From assembly GCA_049318685.1 (NCBI GenBank), contig JBMOFW010000072.1:1-13186 (forward strand): a stretch of 13,186 nucleotides of DNA, in the 5' to 3' direction. Made by a program: the position numbers and the translations under genes. Shown here piece by piece: positions 1 through 7,673 of this stretch. The DNA is from JAIXWP01 sp049318685 (GTDB lineage Bacteria > Bacteroidota > Bacteroidia > Flavobacteriales_D > Sanyastnellaceae). Under the pieces are notes generated by a model. That model saw nothing but the letters and a program-made list of their open reading frames with translations, made no database searches and was not told the origin of the DNA. How positions within the stretch are numbered: the stretch's first letter is position 1; the number at the start of each line of letters is the position of its first letter.

Positions 1-888
1 TTTCTTCTTATACAAGAACAACGACTCTACAAAGACTGTAGAAAGAATAAGTGTCGCGCCGATATAAAATTGAGGGCTCATAAACTCATCGTCGCGATAC
101 AGAAATAGCGCCATCAAAATCGTATATAAAGGCTCTAAATTGATCGTCAAGGCACACGTGAAAGGCGTTAAAACACGCATAATCTCAATGCTCACAACGA
201 AGGCAAAAGCGGTGGCCAGTATGCCTAAAATCAACAACAAACCAAAATCACGAGCGCCGGGAATTACGATCCACTGATCCATGCCTAGATCCCATTTTTT
301 CACCACCAAATACCCAGTGAGCACAATCACTCCCGCAATCATTTCATAGAACGCGATTTGAACAGGAGGTTTTTCCTTGACTAGGACACTATTGTAACTG
401 CTAAAAATCGCCGCAAAAAGCGCAGCCATTAGGGAAAAAATAATTCCCCAGGTTTTGTCTGGCTCAAATTTGAATATGATAAACAGTCCAATAATGACCA
501 AGATCCCTAAGGCCAATTCACGCCAAATAAATGCAGTGCGCCTTATGATAGGCCCTACAATCGCTATAAAAAAAGAAGTGGTGCTGATCACAGCCAAAGC
601 TGTAGACACATTAGACACCTTGATGCTTTCGAAAAAACAAATCCAGTGTGCTGCGGTTATCGTTCCAACTAAAAAATAAAGCTTTAAGTCTTGCGACGAA
701 ACAGCCAAATCGGACTTCTTCCATAACGCCCAAATTCCAAGACTCAAGGCTGCAATAGCCATCCTCCACCATACCAGATCTTGCGATTGAAGACTAATTT
801 CCTTTCCTAGGATACCCGTAAAACCCCAGATAAACACAATAAAATGCAACAGAAGCAAAGCTCCTGACTTTGTCATTACGGCATTCAT
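1..888 (-). CDS. EamA/DMT-superfamily transporter, 3' end cut by the window
   Basis: I read 296 codons from the ATG at 888 down to base 1 without a stop, so only the extreme C-terminus is missing (the family is usually about 290-310 residues). The protein is almost entirely hydrophobic, with about ten membrane segments in two halves, as in the drug/metabolite transporter superfamily with two EamA domains. The first half starts LLLLHFIVFIWGFTGILGKE, a usual EamA opening. The second half carries the family hallmark INLEPLYTILMALFLYRDDE near residues 253-272. It acts in the inner membrane, probably as a metabolite exporter or importer; the substrate cannot be predicted. It starts 16 bp after the DUF502 stop and has no promoter of its own that I can see, so it is probably co-transcribed with DUF502. 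An in-frame ATG four codons downstream is an alternative start. The family call is firm, the substrate unknown. Confidence 0.9.
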   Translation of the reverse strand, partial: MNAVMTKSGALLLLHFIVFIWGFTGILGKEISLQSQDLVWWRMAIAALSLGIWALWKKSDLAVSSQDLKLYFLVGTITAAHWICFFESIKVSNVSTALAVISTTSFFIAIVGPIIRRTAFIWRELALGILVIIGLFIIFKFEPDKTWGIIFSLMAALFAAIFSSYNSVLVKEKPPVQIAFYEMIAGVIVLTGYLVVKKWDLGMDQWIVIPGARDFGLLLILGILATAFAFVVSIEIMRVLTPFTCALTINLEPLYTILMALFLYRDDEFMSPQFYIGATLILSTVFVESLFLYKKK

Positions 889-904
889 CTAGTTAATTTT
901 TGAC

Positions 905-1519
905 CTATTTCGGTTTAGTGTTGGGCTCCTCACCCTCTATCTCCACAATTCCGCCGCTAAGGATATACTTCATTACATCAACAGAATTCTTGTCAATAAT
1001 GCGCACATTGGCTTTCGGCACAATCATCAAATGACCAGAAAAACTATAACTCATCGGAAAGTAAACTCCCACCTTTCCGTGAATTTCTTCGCCCAACTCC
1101 GCTAAATCTTCATCCGTAACGAAGCCGATCACCTCAATGTCTTGGTCTTTGCTAACCTTTACCAAAACCGGTTTATTGAATCGCTTTTTACTTCCTACAA
1201 ACGCGTTCATCAAGTCTTTTACACTCTTGTATAATGGAATGCGATCAAGCAATTTTCCCAATTGATCTTTCACCGGCTCACTGATAAGCTTCGCCCATAA
1301 AAAGCCGATAACAAAGAGGGAAACCAACAATATCAGAATGCCGATAGGGTCTATTTCCGTATGCGTTAATTCCTTTTCATGAGCGGTCAAACCCGATTCA
1401 CGCAAGCTGACAAAGGGAATGCTCAGCCATACCAGCACTTTGTAAATAATAAAAACAACAATGGCTATTGGTACTATCACCAATACACCATTGAGTATGT
1501 ATCCTATTGCTTTTCTCAT
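905..1519 (-). CDS. DUF502 family membrane protein
   Basis: A 204-residue protein with two membrane segments (about residues 5-31 and 57-80) followed by a soluble C-terminal domain. The DUF502 (PF04367) pattern is clear: LLDRIPLYKSVKDLMNAFVG at residues 90-109, then EVIGFVTDED near 129-138, then VYFPMSYSFSGHLMIVPKAN at 152-171, and a terminal VMKYILSGG. The length is normal for the family. Its molecular function is not established; the architecture suggests a small inner-membrane protein with a cytosolic or periplasmic domain. The ATG overlaps the stop of the upstream 1086-residue T9SS gene by 4 bp (ATGA), so translational coupling is likely and the start is well fixed. The EamA gene follows 16 bp later. 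The coupling with a secreted protein is odd but does not by itself show a shared function. Confidence 0.9.
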   Translation of the reverse strand: MRKAIGYILNGVLVIVPIAIVVFIIYKVLVWLSIPFVSLRESGLTAHEKELTHTEIDPIGILILLVSLFVIGFLWAKLISEPVKDQLGKLLDRIPLYKSVKDLMNAFVGSKKRFNKPVLVKVSKDQDIEVIGFVTDEDLAELGEEIHGKVGVYFPMSYSFSGHLMIVPKANVRIIDKNSVDVMKYILSGGIVEIEGEEPNTKPK

Positions 1520-4500
1520 TGTTTGATAAAGCGCAAGTTTCCTTCAAATCCACTGCCCACAATATGCACCATGTAAATACCGCCAGCCAATGAACCGACA
1601 TTCAATTCGGTCATCAGGCGATTGACATTTTGATCGCGCATAACAACACGACCGGCAGCATCCATTATTTCGAATGATTCAATCAAAAGATCGGCATTGA
1701 TAAACAAGTGATCCTGCGCAGGATTTGGGAACACGGTTACAGCCACATTGTTCAATTCTACCACTGAAATGAAAAGAACGTCTACTACTTGATTCAAAAC
1801 GTCTACACACCCGAACTCATTTGTAACAGTCAATGACACTTCTATCTCCGCTAATTCCGAAAGGAAATCATAGCTGTATTCATGAATCACAATCTCTTCA
1901 TTCGATGTTGTGCCGTCGCCTAATACCCATTCATAAGATGCTGCGCCTACACTGTTGTTATTAAATTCTACAACAGATCCTCCTAAATCGAAAATCAACG
2001 GATCTGGCATAGTGAACGATGCCACCACTTGTTCGGTCACATCAGCGTAATAGCGGGGTTGGATAAAATATCCTCCATCAAAAGGAGAAGAGGCATCATC
2101 TTGTTCAACAATTCCCGTTAAGGTAAAATGGCCTTCAATGACATCATTTGGGAAGATTTCAGTGTCTCCATCAATGCGCACCGGAATGCTGTTGGTGCCA
2201 TCATCGGTATTCACCATGAAATATGATCCAAAGCTGGTCCAAGAACCTGGATTGCTCACGCGAACGCATTCAAATGTCACCAAGTGGCTTTCATTGGCTT
2301 CAGAAAGCGATGTCACCACGGTTGGTACTTCCAAATCATGTCCACCATCAATCAACGTAATGTAATCCGGACGAATCTCCGATTGACCATTGAACTGATC
2401 AATATAGCCGCCAACATGCACTGAGTCCCCTTCGGTAACGGTGTAGCCAAAATTCTGATCGGCGGAAAATACACGAATACCATCCGTTTCATCAATCAAA
2501 TGAAAATGAACTCCTGAAGCATTGAAGTTGATTCCGTGAACGATACCACGTAACTCGCAGAACACGTCGAGGCTATCCAATACACCATCTATTGTAGAAC
2601 CAGTCACCTCTTCAATAGGATAAACGGGAAATGACTGATCATTCAGTTCAATTGTAATGGTCATTTCAGGTGTGATAAAATCGACTTCAAACGCAGCAGA
2701 AAGCTCAAGTGAAAAATATTCAGAAAAATCTTCTTCTACATCATCATTGGTAATTTCAATGTTCACTGTCTGTATTGAATTTCCCGCAGGAAAAGCAACA
2801 ACCACAGGACCGGCATCAACATAGTCTTCAGAAGACAAGGCTGTACCATCAGCAAAATACATGGCTATTTCTGCTGCTTCGGGAATATTATAAGCGATAA
2901 TCTCTACCGCCACGGTGCCCACCTCTTCACTCACACTAATAGCTGAAGTAACAAAGCCAAATTGCGGTATAGAGCTGCATGGTAAAAAACTGTGATTACC
3001 TAAAGTGGAATATGCAACGCTTTCACCTGCATAATATTGGTTTTGACAAATCGACCATGAAGCATTTCCAGCAGTGACATAATCATATCGAATCAAAGTG
3101 TAATTGGCAGTGGCCCCAGAACCGACTGTCCATTCGGTTCCCGGATCTACGCCCACTTCACCAATCACGTCTATGGCTTCCAAATTTTCGGTCAAAACAA
3201 CAGCGTCATCACCATTAAAATTTGTCACGGTGCTCAAGGTATCGGCGATATCGAGAAGTTCCTGATCGGCTTGTGGGTGAACAATCAAAAATGTTTCACC
3301 ACCATTCAAAATACCAAGCGGAGCAAATGCTGAAGTATACGTTGGTGATCCGTTTCCATATAGGAACACTTCATAAGCATCCAAATCGATCGGGAAGTTG
3401 GACGTATTGTAAAGCTCGATGGCCTTGTTGAACCCAGTTCCTTCGAAGTATTCTGAAATAATCAATGATTGGCAAGCATTTTCAAACGTACATTCCACAA
3501 TGGTGATGGCGATATAGTTTGCAGTCAATGCCAAACAAGCCCCTGTGGTGATGATTTGCGTGGCGTCGTCACCAGGCTCGATGGTAGTTGGATCGAGATC
3601 TGCGAAATAAGTCAACCCCCAAATGCGGTAATTGCCTGTCGTCAATTCAGCCACATCGATGGTATTATTTTCGATGATACTCACAATTAGATTGTTTTCA
3701 TCGGTAAGCAGCCCCGTGGTCAATTGACCATCTTGAGAGTTTCCTTCAAAAGAGAATGAAATCAATTGATCTACAGCGTCGTCACAAAAGGTATAATTCA
3801 AAGAAGTCGATACCAAACTGCCACCTTCACAAGTAGGAAGCGTGCAGTCGATTACATCAATCACAATAAACGTTTCGGAAACATCAGAGCAATCATCTGA
3901 AGTCAATTGATCAACGGGTTGTCCCAACCATTCGCCCACGATATTTCCAGAGAAAGTGAATCCATAAACATGATATTCTCCGATTTCGAAGCTATCGAAA
4001 TCAAAGGAGCCTATTTCGGTCAAAGCAATAACGTTGCCGTTGACATCAGTAATGGCATACCAATAATTCGTGGCAGGTAAAACTGAGTTGTTGAAGAAAG
4101 AAAATGCGTCCTCGTCTATCTCTGTGCATGATGTTAATGAAGTTGCATTTTCGGCTCCAAAAACATCACCTGCTGCACAAAGGGGGGCGGCTCCGGCATT
4201 GAATGCGCCCGGAGTTGGGTCTTGTGTAACATAATTTGAAATGTCAAAAGCATCTCCACCATCGGGAACGCGTGCATTAGCCGATGTGGTCGAATTGCCT
4301 GTTGAACTTTCATCTACCTGAATTTGGCCTGGTGTTAAGATGGCAATCAAGCCGGTGTCTTCCGGATCAGCAGTTCCATAAACTACGGCATCAATCAAAT
4401 TGGCTGCGGTAGCCGGTGTGTCCATGGGGAATGAAGAGGCATCTCCAACGTAGATGGCCACGCCATCCGCGCCATTTTGAAGGCCGTTTCCGGGGAATTC

Positions 4501-4776
4501 TATTGCAACTCCATTTACACCAGGATTCCCTAAAACAAACAAACCGTTGGCATCCGTAGTGAATCCATCCAAATCAAACGCGTTGTATGATAGGTCACTT
4601 GATCCATTGTAGAACACCACCACCAACCCGTCAAGGGAAGTGTTCGGTTCACCGATGAGTTCGACGAACTCAGCAGCATCGGTTCCAATTTGGTCACAAT
4701 CCACCTCATTGATCACCACTTGGGCTTGAGATGAAATGGCGAATGCCATCGAAAGAAGTAGTAAAATTCTCTTCAT
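1516..4776 (-). CDS. Secreted multidomain T9SS cargo protein (lamin-tail, Calx-beta, OB-like, PKD)
   Basis: A 1086-residue exported protein. Residues 1-19 are a signal peptide (MKRILLLLSMAFAISSQAQ, cleavage around the Ala-Gln). Lamin-tail-like domain 1 (INEVDCDQ...FVELIG) spans about 21-190. Two related Cys-bounded modules of about 115 residues lie at about 200-311 and 316-429. Lamin-tail domain 2 (IISEYFEGTGFNKAIELYN) spans about 436-598, and a Calx-beta domain about 603-713. A region with one or two OB-like folds (LRGIVHGINF...GIRVFS...GDSVHVGGYIDQFNG) spans about 718-915, and a PKD domain (YEWVLGDGTTS) about 917-1000. Residues 1012-1086 form a T9SS type A sorting domain (VFPNPAQDHLFI, AGRVVMRDQ, AGGIYMVHI). 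The protein should therefore cross the outer membrane by T9SS and be released or surface-bound. Lamin-tail plus OB domains often accompany extracellular nucleases or phosphatases, but no catalytic domain is present. It is first in a leftward unit with DUF502 and EamA. The precise function is unknown. Confidence 0.88.
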   Translation of the reverse strand: MKRILLLLSMAFAISSQAQVVINEVDCDQIGTDAAEFVELIGEPNTSLDGLVVVFYNGSSDLSYNAFDLDGFTTDANGLFVLGNPGVNGVAIEFPGNGLQNGADGVAIYVGDASSFPMDTPATAANLIDAVVYGTADPEDTGLIAILTPGQIQVDESSTGNSTTSANARVPDGGDAFDISNYVTQDPTPGAFNAGAAPLCAAGDVFGAENATSLTSCTEIDEDAFSFFNNSVLPATNYWYAITDVNGNVIALTEIGSFDFDSFEIGEYHVYGFTFSGNIVGEWLGQPVDQLTSDDCSDVSETFIVIDVIDCTLPTCEGGSLVSTSLNYTFCDDAVDQLISFSFEGNSQDGQLTTGLLTDENNLIVSIIENNTIDVAELTTGNYRIWGLTYFADLDPTTIEPGDDATQIITTGACLALTANYIAITIVECTFENACQSLIISEYFEGTGFNKAIELYNTSNFPIDLDAYEVFLYGNGSPTYTSAFAPLGILNGGETFLIVHPQADQELLDIADTLSTVTNFNGDDAVVLTENLEAIDVIGEVGVDPGTEWTVGSGATANYTLIRYDYVTAGNASWSICQNQYYAGESVAYSTLGNHSFLPCSSIPQFGFVTSAISVSEEVGTVAVEIIAYNIPEAAEIAMYFADGTALSSEDYVDAGPVVVAFPAGNSIQTVNIEITNDDVEEDFSEYFSLELSAAFEVDFITPEMTITIELNDQSFPVYPIEEVTGSTIDGVLDSLDVFCELRGIVHGINFNASGVHFHLIDETDGIRVFSADQNFGYTVTEGDSVHVGGYIDQFNGQSEIRPDYITLIDGGHDLEVPTVVTSLSEANESHLVTFECVRVSNPGSWTSFGSYFMVNTDDGTNSIPVRIDGDTEIFPNDVIEGHFTLTGIVEQDDASSPFDGGYFIQPRYYADVTEQVVASFTMPDPLIFDLGGSVVEFNNNSVGAASYEWVLGDGTTSNEEIVIHEYSYDFLSELAEIEVSLTVTNEFGCVDVLNQVVDVLFISVVELNNVAVTVFPNPAQDHLFINADLLIESFEIMDAAGRVVMRDQNVNRLMTELNVGSLAGGIYMVHIVGSGFEGNLRFIKQ

Positions 4777-4862
4777 GATGAATTTGATTTGGCTAGCAAA
4801 AGTAGTGATTTGAAATGCTTTCTGCTTATTATTGCATTAAGCTTATTTTAACCAAATTAACC
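4777..4862. promoter_or_regulatory. Divergent intergenic promoter region
   Basis: These 86 bp separate the starts of two divergent T9SS-protein genes, so promoters for both should lie here. For the leftward gene, the minus strand reads TACTTTTG at 4804-4797, a full match to the Bacteroidota -7 consensus TAnnTTTG, about 20 bp before the ATG at 4776. I found no clear TTG-type -33 element at the usual distance. For the rightward gene the best candidate is TATTATTG at 4827-4834, one mismatch from consensus, with TTTG at 4809-4812 upstream at a short spacing; this is weak. No Shine-Dalgarno sequence is evident, which is normal in this phylum. Confidence 0.5.
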
Positions 4863-6611
4863 ATGATCCGTTTCCTATTCCTTATTGCATTTTTAAGTGC
4901 TTTTCACCTGACCTCAATAAGCCAATGTGCTGAGTGCACGGCGGATGTGAATTGCACCAGTGCTGATGGATTTCCGACGATTTGTCCTGAAACACTTCCA
5001 AATGGGCAGGCAGGGGAGTATTATGAGCAGTTTCTGACTTTTTATCTTCCTGCTGATATCAATGATCCTTCTTCTGGAATTCAGGCCACACTTTTGCAAA
5101 TTGACATCACTTCTGTTACTGGATTGCCATTTGGAACCATATATACATTGAGTCATCCGGATGGTATTTACTATCCCGCTGATGGAGACAATTTGGGATG
5201 CGCCACCATTTGCGGAACACCGCTATTGCCCGGTACCTATAACGTGTTGATCAATGTCAATGCATTGGCTTCGGCTTTTGGGTTTGAAATTAATCAGAGT
5301 GAAAGTTTCACCTATACGTTGATCATTGATCCGGGCGACGTGGCTACAGCGAGTTTTACTGCGGATAATGTGGCGGGGTGCGGAAACCTCAATGTTTACT
5401 ATGAGGCGCTAATCAGTGGTTCAAATAGCCAACAAACCACCTACGATTGGAATTTTGGGAATGGACTAGTAAGCGATTTACCCAATCCATCAACAAGTTA
5501 CGATGCGCCGGGAACATACACGGTTTCACTAACCACAACCATTGCTGATTATCTGTTGCAAGAGGTGAATTTGAGCAATATCAGCACCAATGGTGAAGGA
5601 GATGTGGATGAGTTTTTTAGTGGTCCGGCCGATCCTTACTTCAACCTTATCGATGGCAGCGGTGCGTCTGTGTTTACATCAAGCGTAATAGACGATACCA
5701 CTTCGCCGAGCTGGACAGGATTAAACATTCCCTTGACCACGCCTCCCTATACCATTGAGTTTTGGGATGATGATACCGTAACGAGCGACGACGCCTTGGG
5801 TACCAATGCAATTGCGATGTCATCAGGAGATCAGATCATCAACACTGGCTCGGGCACAGTTGGCACAGCGGTAGTTGTTTTGAGCGTTGCCACCTCAATT
5901 ACCGATCAAACAGACATCACCATTTTTGGTTTACCTGACAATAGCATCAGCACATCTGGTAACACCATTTCGTGCACCGATCCTGGAAGCAACACTTATG
6001 TGTGGTATTATAACGGAGTGCCTATTGACGGCGAAACCAATTCTTCTCTTGCAATGACCAATGGCGGTAATTATACTGCGGTAATTACAAATGAATTTGG
6101 CTGTTCTATCGAGACGGAGCCTTATCTATTCTGTCCGAGCATCACTCCAATCTATGATCCTGTCGCAATGGAGATATATGTGGACGATTTATATGAATCG
6201 TATCAATGGTTTTACAATGGATTGGAATTGGATGGTGCGACCACTTTCTATTTGGTAAATCCTGCATTGGGAAATTATGCTGTTGTGGTTACCACTTCTT
6301 ATGGCTGTGAAATCGAAAGTGAAGTGCTTGTGCTCGCTACCGATGTGGCAGTACATCTCGCACCTGCTGATTTTAATCTATATCCTAATCCAGCTTCAGA
6401 CCGTTTTTTGATTCAAACCCAATTGGGCCAAGACATGCAACAAATTCGAATCTATGATCTTCAGGGGCGCATTGTCTATTCTCGCGATTTCACCCAACAA
6501 CCCATACAAAACGCAATTGTTGATTTGTCAGATTGGGCGGATGGAATGTATCATGTGCAAGTGGTCACCGAAAAAGGGCAAAGTGCCGGCAATCTTGTTG
6601 TTCGACATTAA
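4863..6611 (+). CDS. Secreted T9SS cargo protein with PKD, C2-like and Ig-like modules
   Basis: A 582-residue exported protein. I chose the ATG at 4863 rather than the in-frame one at 4815 because it places a normal signal peptide (MIRFLFLIAFLSAFHLTSIS) at the N-terminus; the longer form adds 16 residues before it. Residues 22-158 form a Cys-containing β-rich domain (CAECTADVNC, GTPLLPGTYNVLI). A PKD domain spans about 160-227 (YDWNFGNG, PGTYTVSL). It runs straight into a C2-like domain at about 228-340, with DPYFNLIDGSG at 257-267, TTSPSWTG at 279-286 and EFWDDDTVTSDDALG at 299-313. Two Ig-like modules follow (YVWYYNGVPIDG; YQWFYNGLELDG). The C-terminus, about 503-582, is a T9SS type A sorting domain (FNLYPNPASDRFLI, DLQGRIVYSRD, DGMYHVQVV). 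The acidic C2-like loops suggest calcium binding. No enzyme domain is seen. Likely a secreted or surface-attached binding protein; its ligand is unknown. Confidence 0.87.
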   Translation: MIRFLFLIAFLSAFHLTSISQCAECTADVNCTSADGFPTICPETLPNGQAGEYYEQFLTFYLPADINDPSSGIQATLLQIDITSVTGLPFGTIYTLSHPDGIYYPADGDNLGCATICGTPLLPGTYNVLINVNALASAFGFEINQSESFTYTLIIDPGDVATASFTADNVAGCGNLNVYYEALISGSNSQQTTYDWNFGNGLVSDLPNPSTSYDAPGTYTVSLTTTIADYLLQEVNLSNISTNGEGDVDEFFSGPADPYFNLIDGSGASVFTSSVIDDTTSPSWTGLNIPLTTPPYTIEFWDDDTVTSDDALGTNAIAMSSGDQIINTGSGTVGTAVVVLSVATSITDQTDITIFGLPDNSISTSGNTISCTDPGSNTYVWYYNGVPIDGETNSSLAMTNGGNYTAVITNEFGCSIETEPYLFCPSITPIYDPVAMEIYVDDLYESYQWFYNGLELDGATTFYLVNPALGNYAVVVTTSYGCEIESEVLVLATDVAVHLAPADFNLYPNPASDRFLIQTQLGQDMQQIRIYDLQGRIVYSRDFTQQPIQNAIVDLSDWADGMYHVQVVTEKGQSAGNLVVRH

Positions 6612-7387
6612 TACGAATTTACCGGAGAATGAATGGCCTGTAGTACACCGTCCCAAAGGGAAATGCGTGCTTTTAATGCGTTAATGGTAAACTCTTGCGA
6701 CTCTTTTCTCTTTAGTTCATCTCCCCCTATGAGTTCCTCATTCATTTGAAGCGCGAGTTGGCCGTGGTGACCGCCATCCACTTCAATGTGTCGATCGAGA
6801 TAGTATAAAAAAGTGGACCATTCTTGCGGGGAATTTGCACGCAACTGTTCTACAATAGCATGAAACATTTCAGGAATGAGATCTTCTCTGCCGTAGGTGA
6901 AAACTGCCGACACCACATGCAATTTATTTGATTGGATCGCCTCAAAAGTAGAGCGAACGAAGGCTGCAGAAGCCGATGGTGCTTTTGACTCAATTAACGC
7001 TGTTTCAACATGCACACCTTTCATGATCAATTCAATGAAATTTTGAATCGGTTGCATGTTGCAGCCCGCTTTTTCCATCGCCTTTAGGTATATTTCGAAA
7101 TGACTTAACCGCTGGCCTTCGTCATCTAGATCAGACTCCTCACCGACCACAATTTCATTGATGAGAAAGCGCGTTGACGCTTTTCCAACAGGGACCCACG
7201 GGGAAGAAGTGCATGTCAATCCCGATTGTAACGTTTTTAATAAACACATAAAATCCCAAACAGCGAAAACGTGGTGTTCCATGAATGTTCGCATATCCTC
7301 CGCAGAGCGGATTTGGGTGTAAAGTGGATGCTGAATCAGTTCAGAACGCGTTTGTGCAATTTTCTCGGACAGTGCATTATTATGCAT
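6608..7387 (-). CDS. DUF3050 family protein (haem-oxygenase-like fold)
   Basis: A 259-residue soluble, largely helical protein of normal length for DUF3050 (PF11251). Family hallmarks are HPLYTQIRSAEDMRTFMEHH at residues 20-39, HVFAVWDFMCLLKTLQ at 39-54, FLINEIVVGEESD at 74-86, FTYGREDLIPEMF at 163-175 and YLDRHIEVDGGHHGQLA at 196-212. Repeated acidic and His positions (E37, H38, E78, E83/E84, H96, H200, D204, H207, H208) could form a di-metal site like that of haem-oxygenase-like diiron enzymes. That is an inference from the fold class, not shown here. There is no signal peptide or membrane segment, so it is cytoplasmic. Its stop overlaps the stop of the convergent T9SS gene (TTAA at 6608-6611). 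A TATTTTTG box lies just upstream. It appears monocistronic. Substrate and pathway are unknown. Confidence 0.88.
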   Translation of the reverse strand: MHNNALSEKIAQTRSELIQHPLYTQIRSAEDMRTFMEHHVFAVWDFMCLLKTLQSGLTCTSSPWVPVGKASTRFLINEIVVGEESDLDDEGQRLSHFEIYLKAMEKAGCNMQPIQNFIELIMKGVHVETALIESKAPSASAAFVRSTFEAIQSNKLHVVSAVFTYGREDLIPEMFHAIVEQLRANSPQEWSTFLYYLDRHIEVDGGHHGQLALQMNEELIGGDELKRKESQEFTINALKARISLWDGVLQAIHSPVNSY

Positions 7388-7407
7388 ACAAGAGTTGTTT
7401 TATGGAA

Positions 7408-7415
7408 CAAAAATA
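7408..7415 (-). promoter_or_regulatory. Probable -7 element for the DUF3050 gene
   Basis: The minus strand reads TATTTTTG here, an exact match to the Bacteroidota -7 consensus TAnnTTTG, about 20 bp upstream of the DUF3050 ATG at 7387. This predicts transcription starting near 7400 with a short leader. No clear TTG-type -33 box is found at the usual spacing, so the assignment rests on one element and its position. Confidence 0.5.
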
Positions 7416-7509
7416 AATTCCAAATCACTAAACACTGGGGAAAATTTTGGTCGAGCCTAACTTTTAAATCAGCGAAAAAATGAGACTTTTCATCGTTCTT
7501 TTCGTGAAA

Positions 7510-7528
7510 TTCAACGATAAACGTTGAA
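7510..7528. repeat. Perfect inverted repeat, 7-bp arms and 5-nt loop
   Basis: The arms TTCAACG (7510-7516) and CGTTGAA (7522-7528) are exact reverse complements around the spacer ATAAA. The site lies between two divergent genes and has no T-run after it, so an operator-like binding site or a leader hairpin fits better than an intrinsic terminator. An element this short can also arise by chance. Confidence 0.4.
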
Positions 7529-7673
7529 GTGTTGAAATCTTGTTTACAAAGGCAAAAAACGCCTTCAATGAACTCTCAATTTTACCATGCCGAAAAATGC
7601 ATCTTGATTACATCTATCGGCTTTCCTCACCTAGCCACTGACAATACTTTACCAACGAGCGAACCTTCGACAC

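Larger units (their letters stand above)
7388..7673. other. Divergent intergenic region between DUF3050 and the giant adhesin
   Basis: These 286 bp carry no gene I can support. The left part holds the likely DUF3050 promoter box, and a perfect inverted repeat sits near the middle. For the rightward adhesin I see no full TAnnTTTG box. The nearest partial match is TACTTTAC at about 7645-7652, with TTTC 19 bp upstream, which is too weak to call. A reading frame beginning at 7529 crosses into the adhesin in another frame and has no protein-like composition. Confidence 0.6.

Noticed and set aside
455..679. Rightward 74-codon open frame
   Set aside because: It lies fully antisense to the EamA transporter, which reads cleanly with family motifs on the other strand.
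4815..4862. Longer start for the 582-residue T9SS protein
   Set aside because: The 16 extra residues place a second hydrophobic stretch before an already complete signal peptide. The ATG at 4863 gives a standard exported N-terminus.
4914..4931. Possible lipoprotein signal (Ser-Gln-Cys) at the start of the 582-residue protein
   Set aside because: The residue before Cys is Gln, not Gly or Ala, so it does not fit a lipobox. A standard signal peptide plus a T9SS C-terminus is a better explanation.
6651..6664. TCCC-AAA-GGGA hairpin near the convergent gene ends
   Set aside because: A 4-bp stem without a T-run, inside the DUF3050 coding region; not a credible terminator.
7552..7564. GGC-AAAAAAC-GCC mini inverted repeat
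   Set aside because: Three-bp arms are far too short to support a hairpin or operator.
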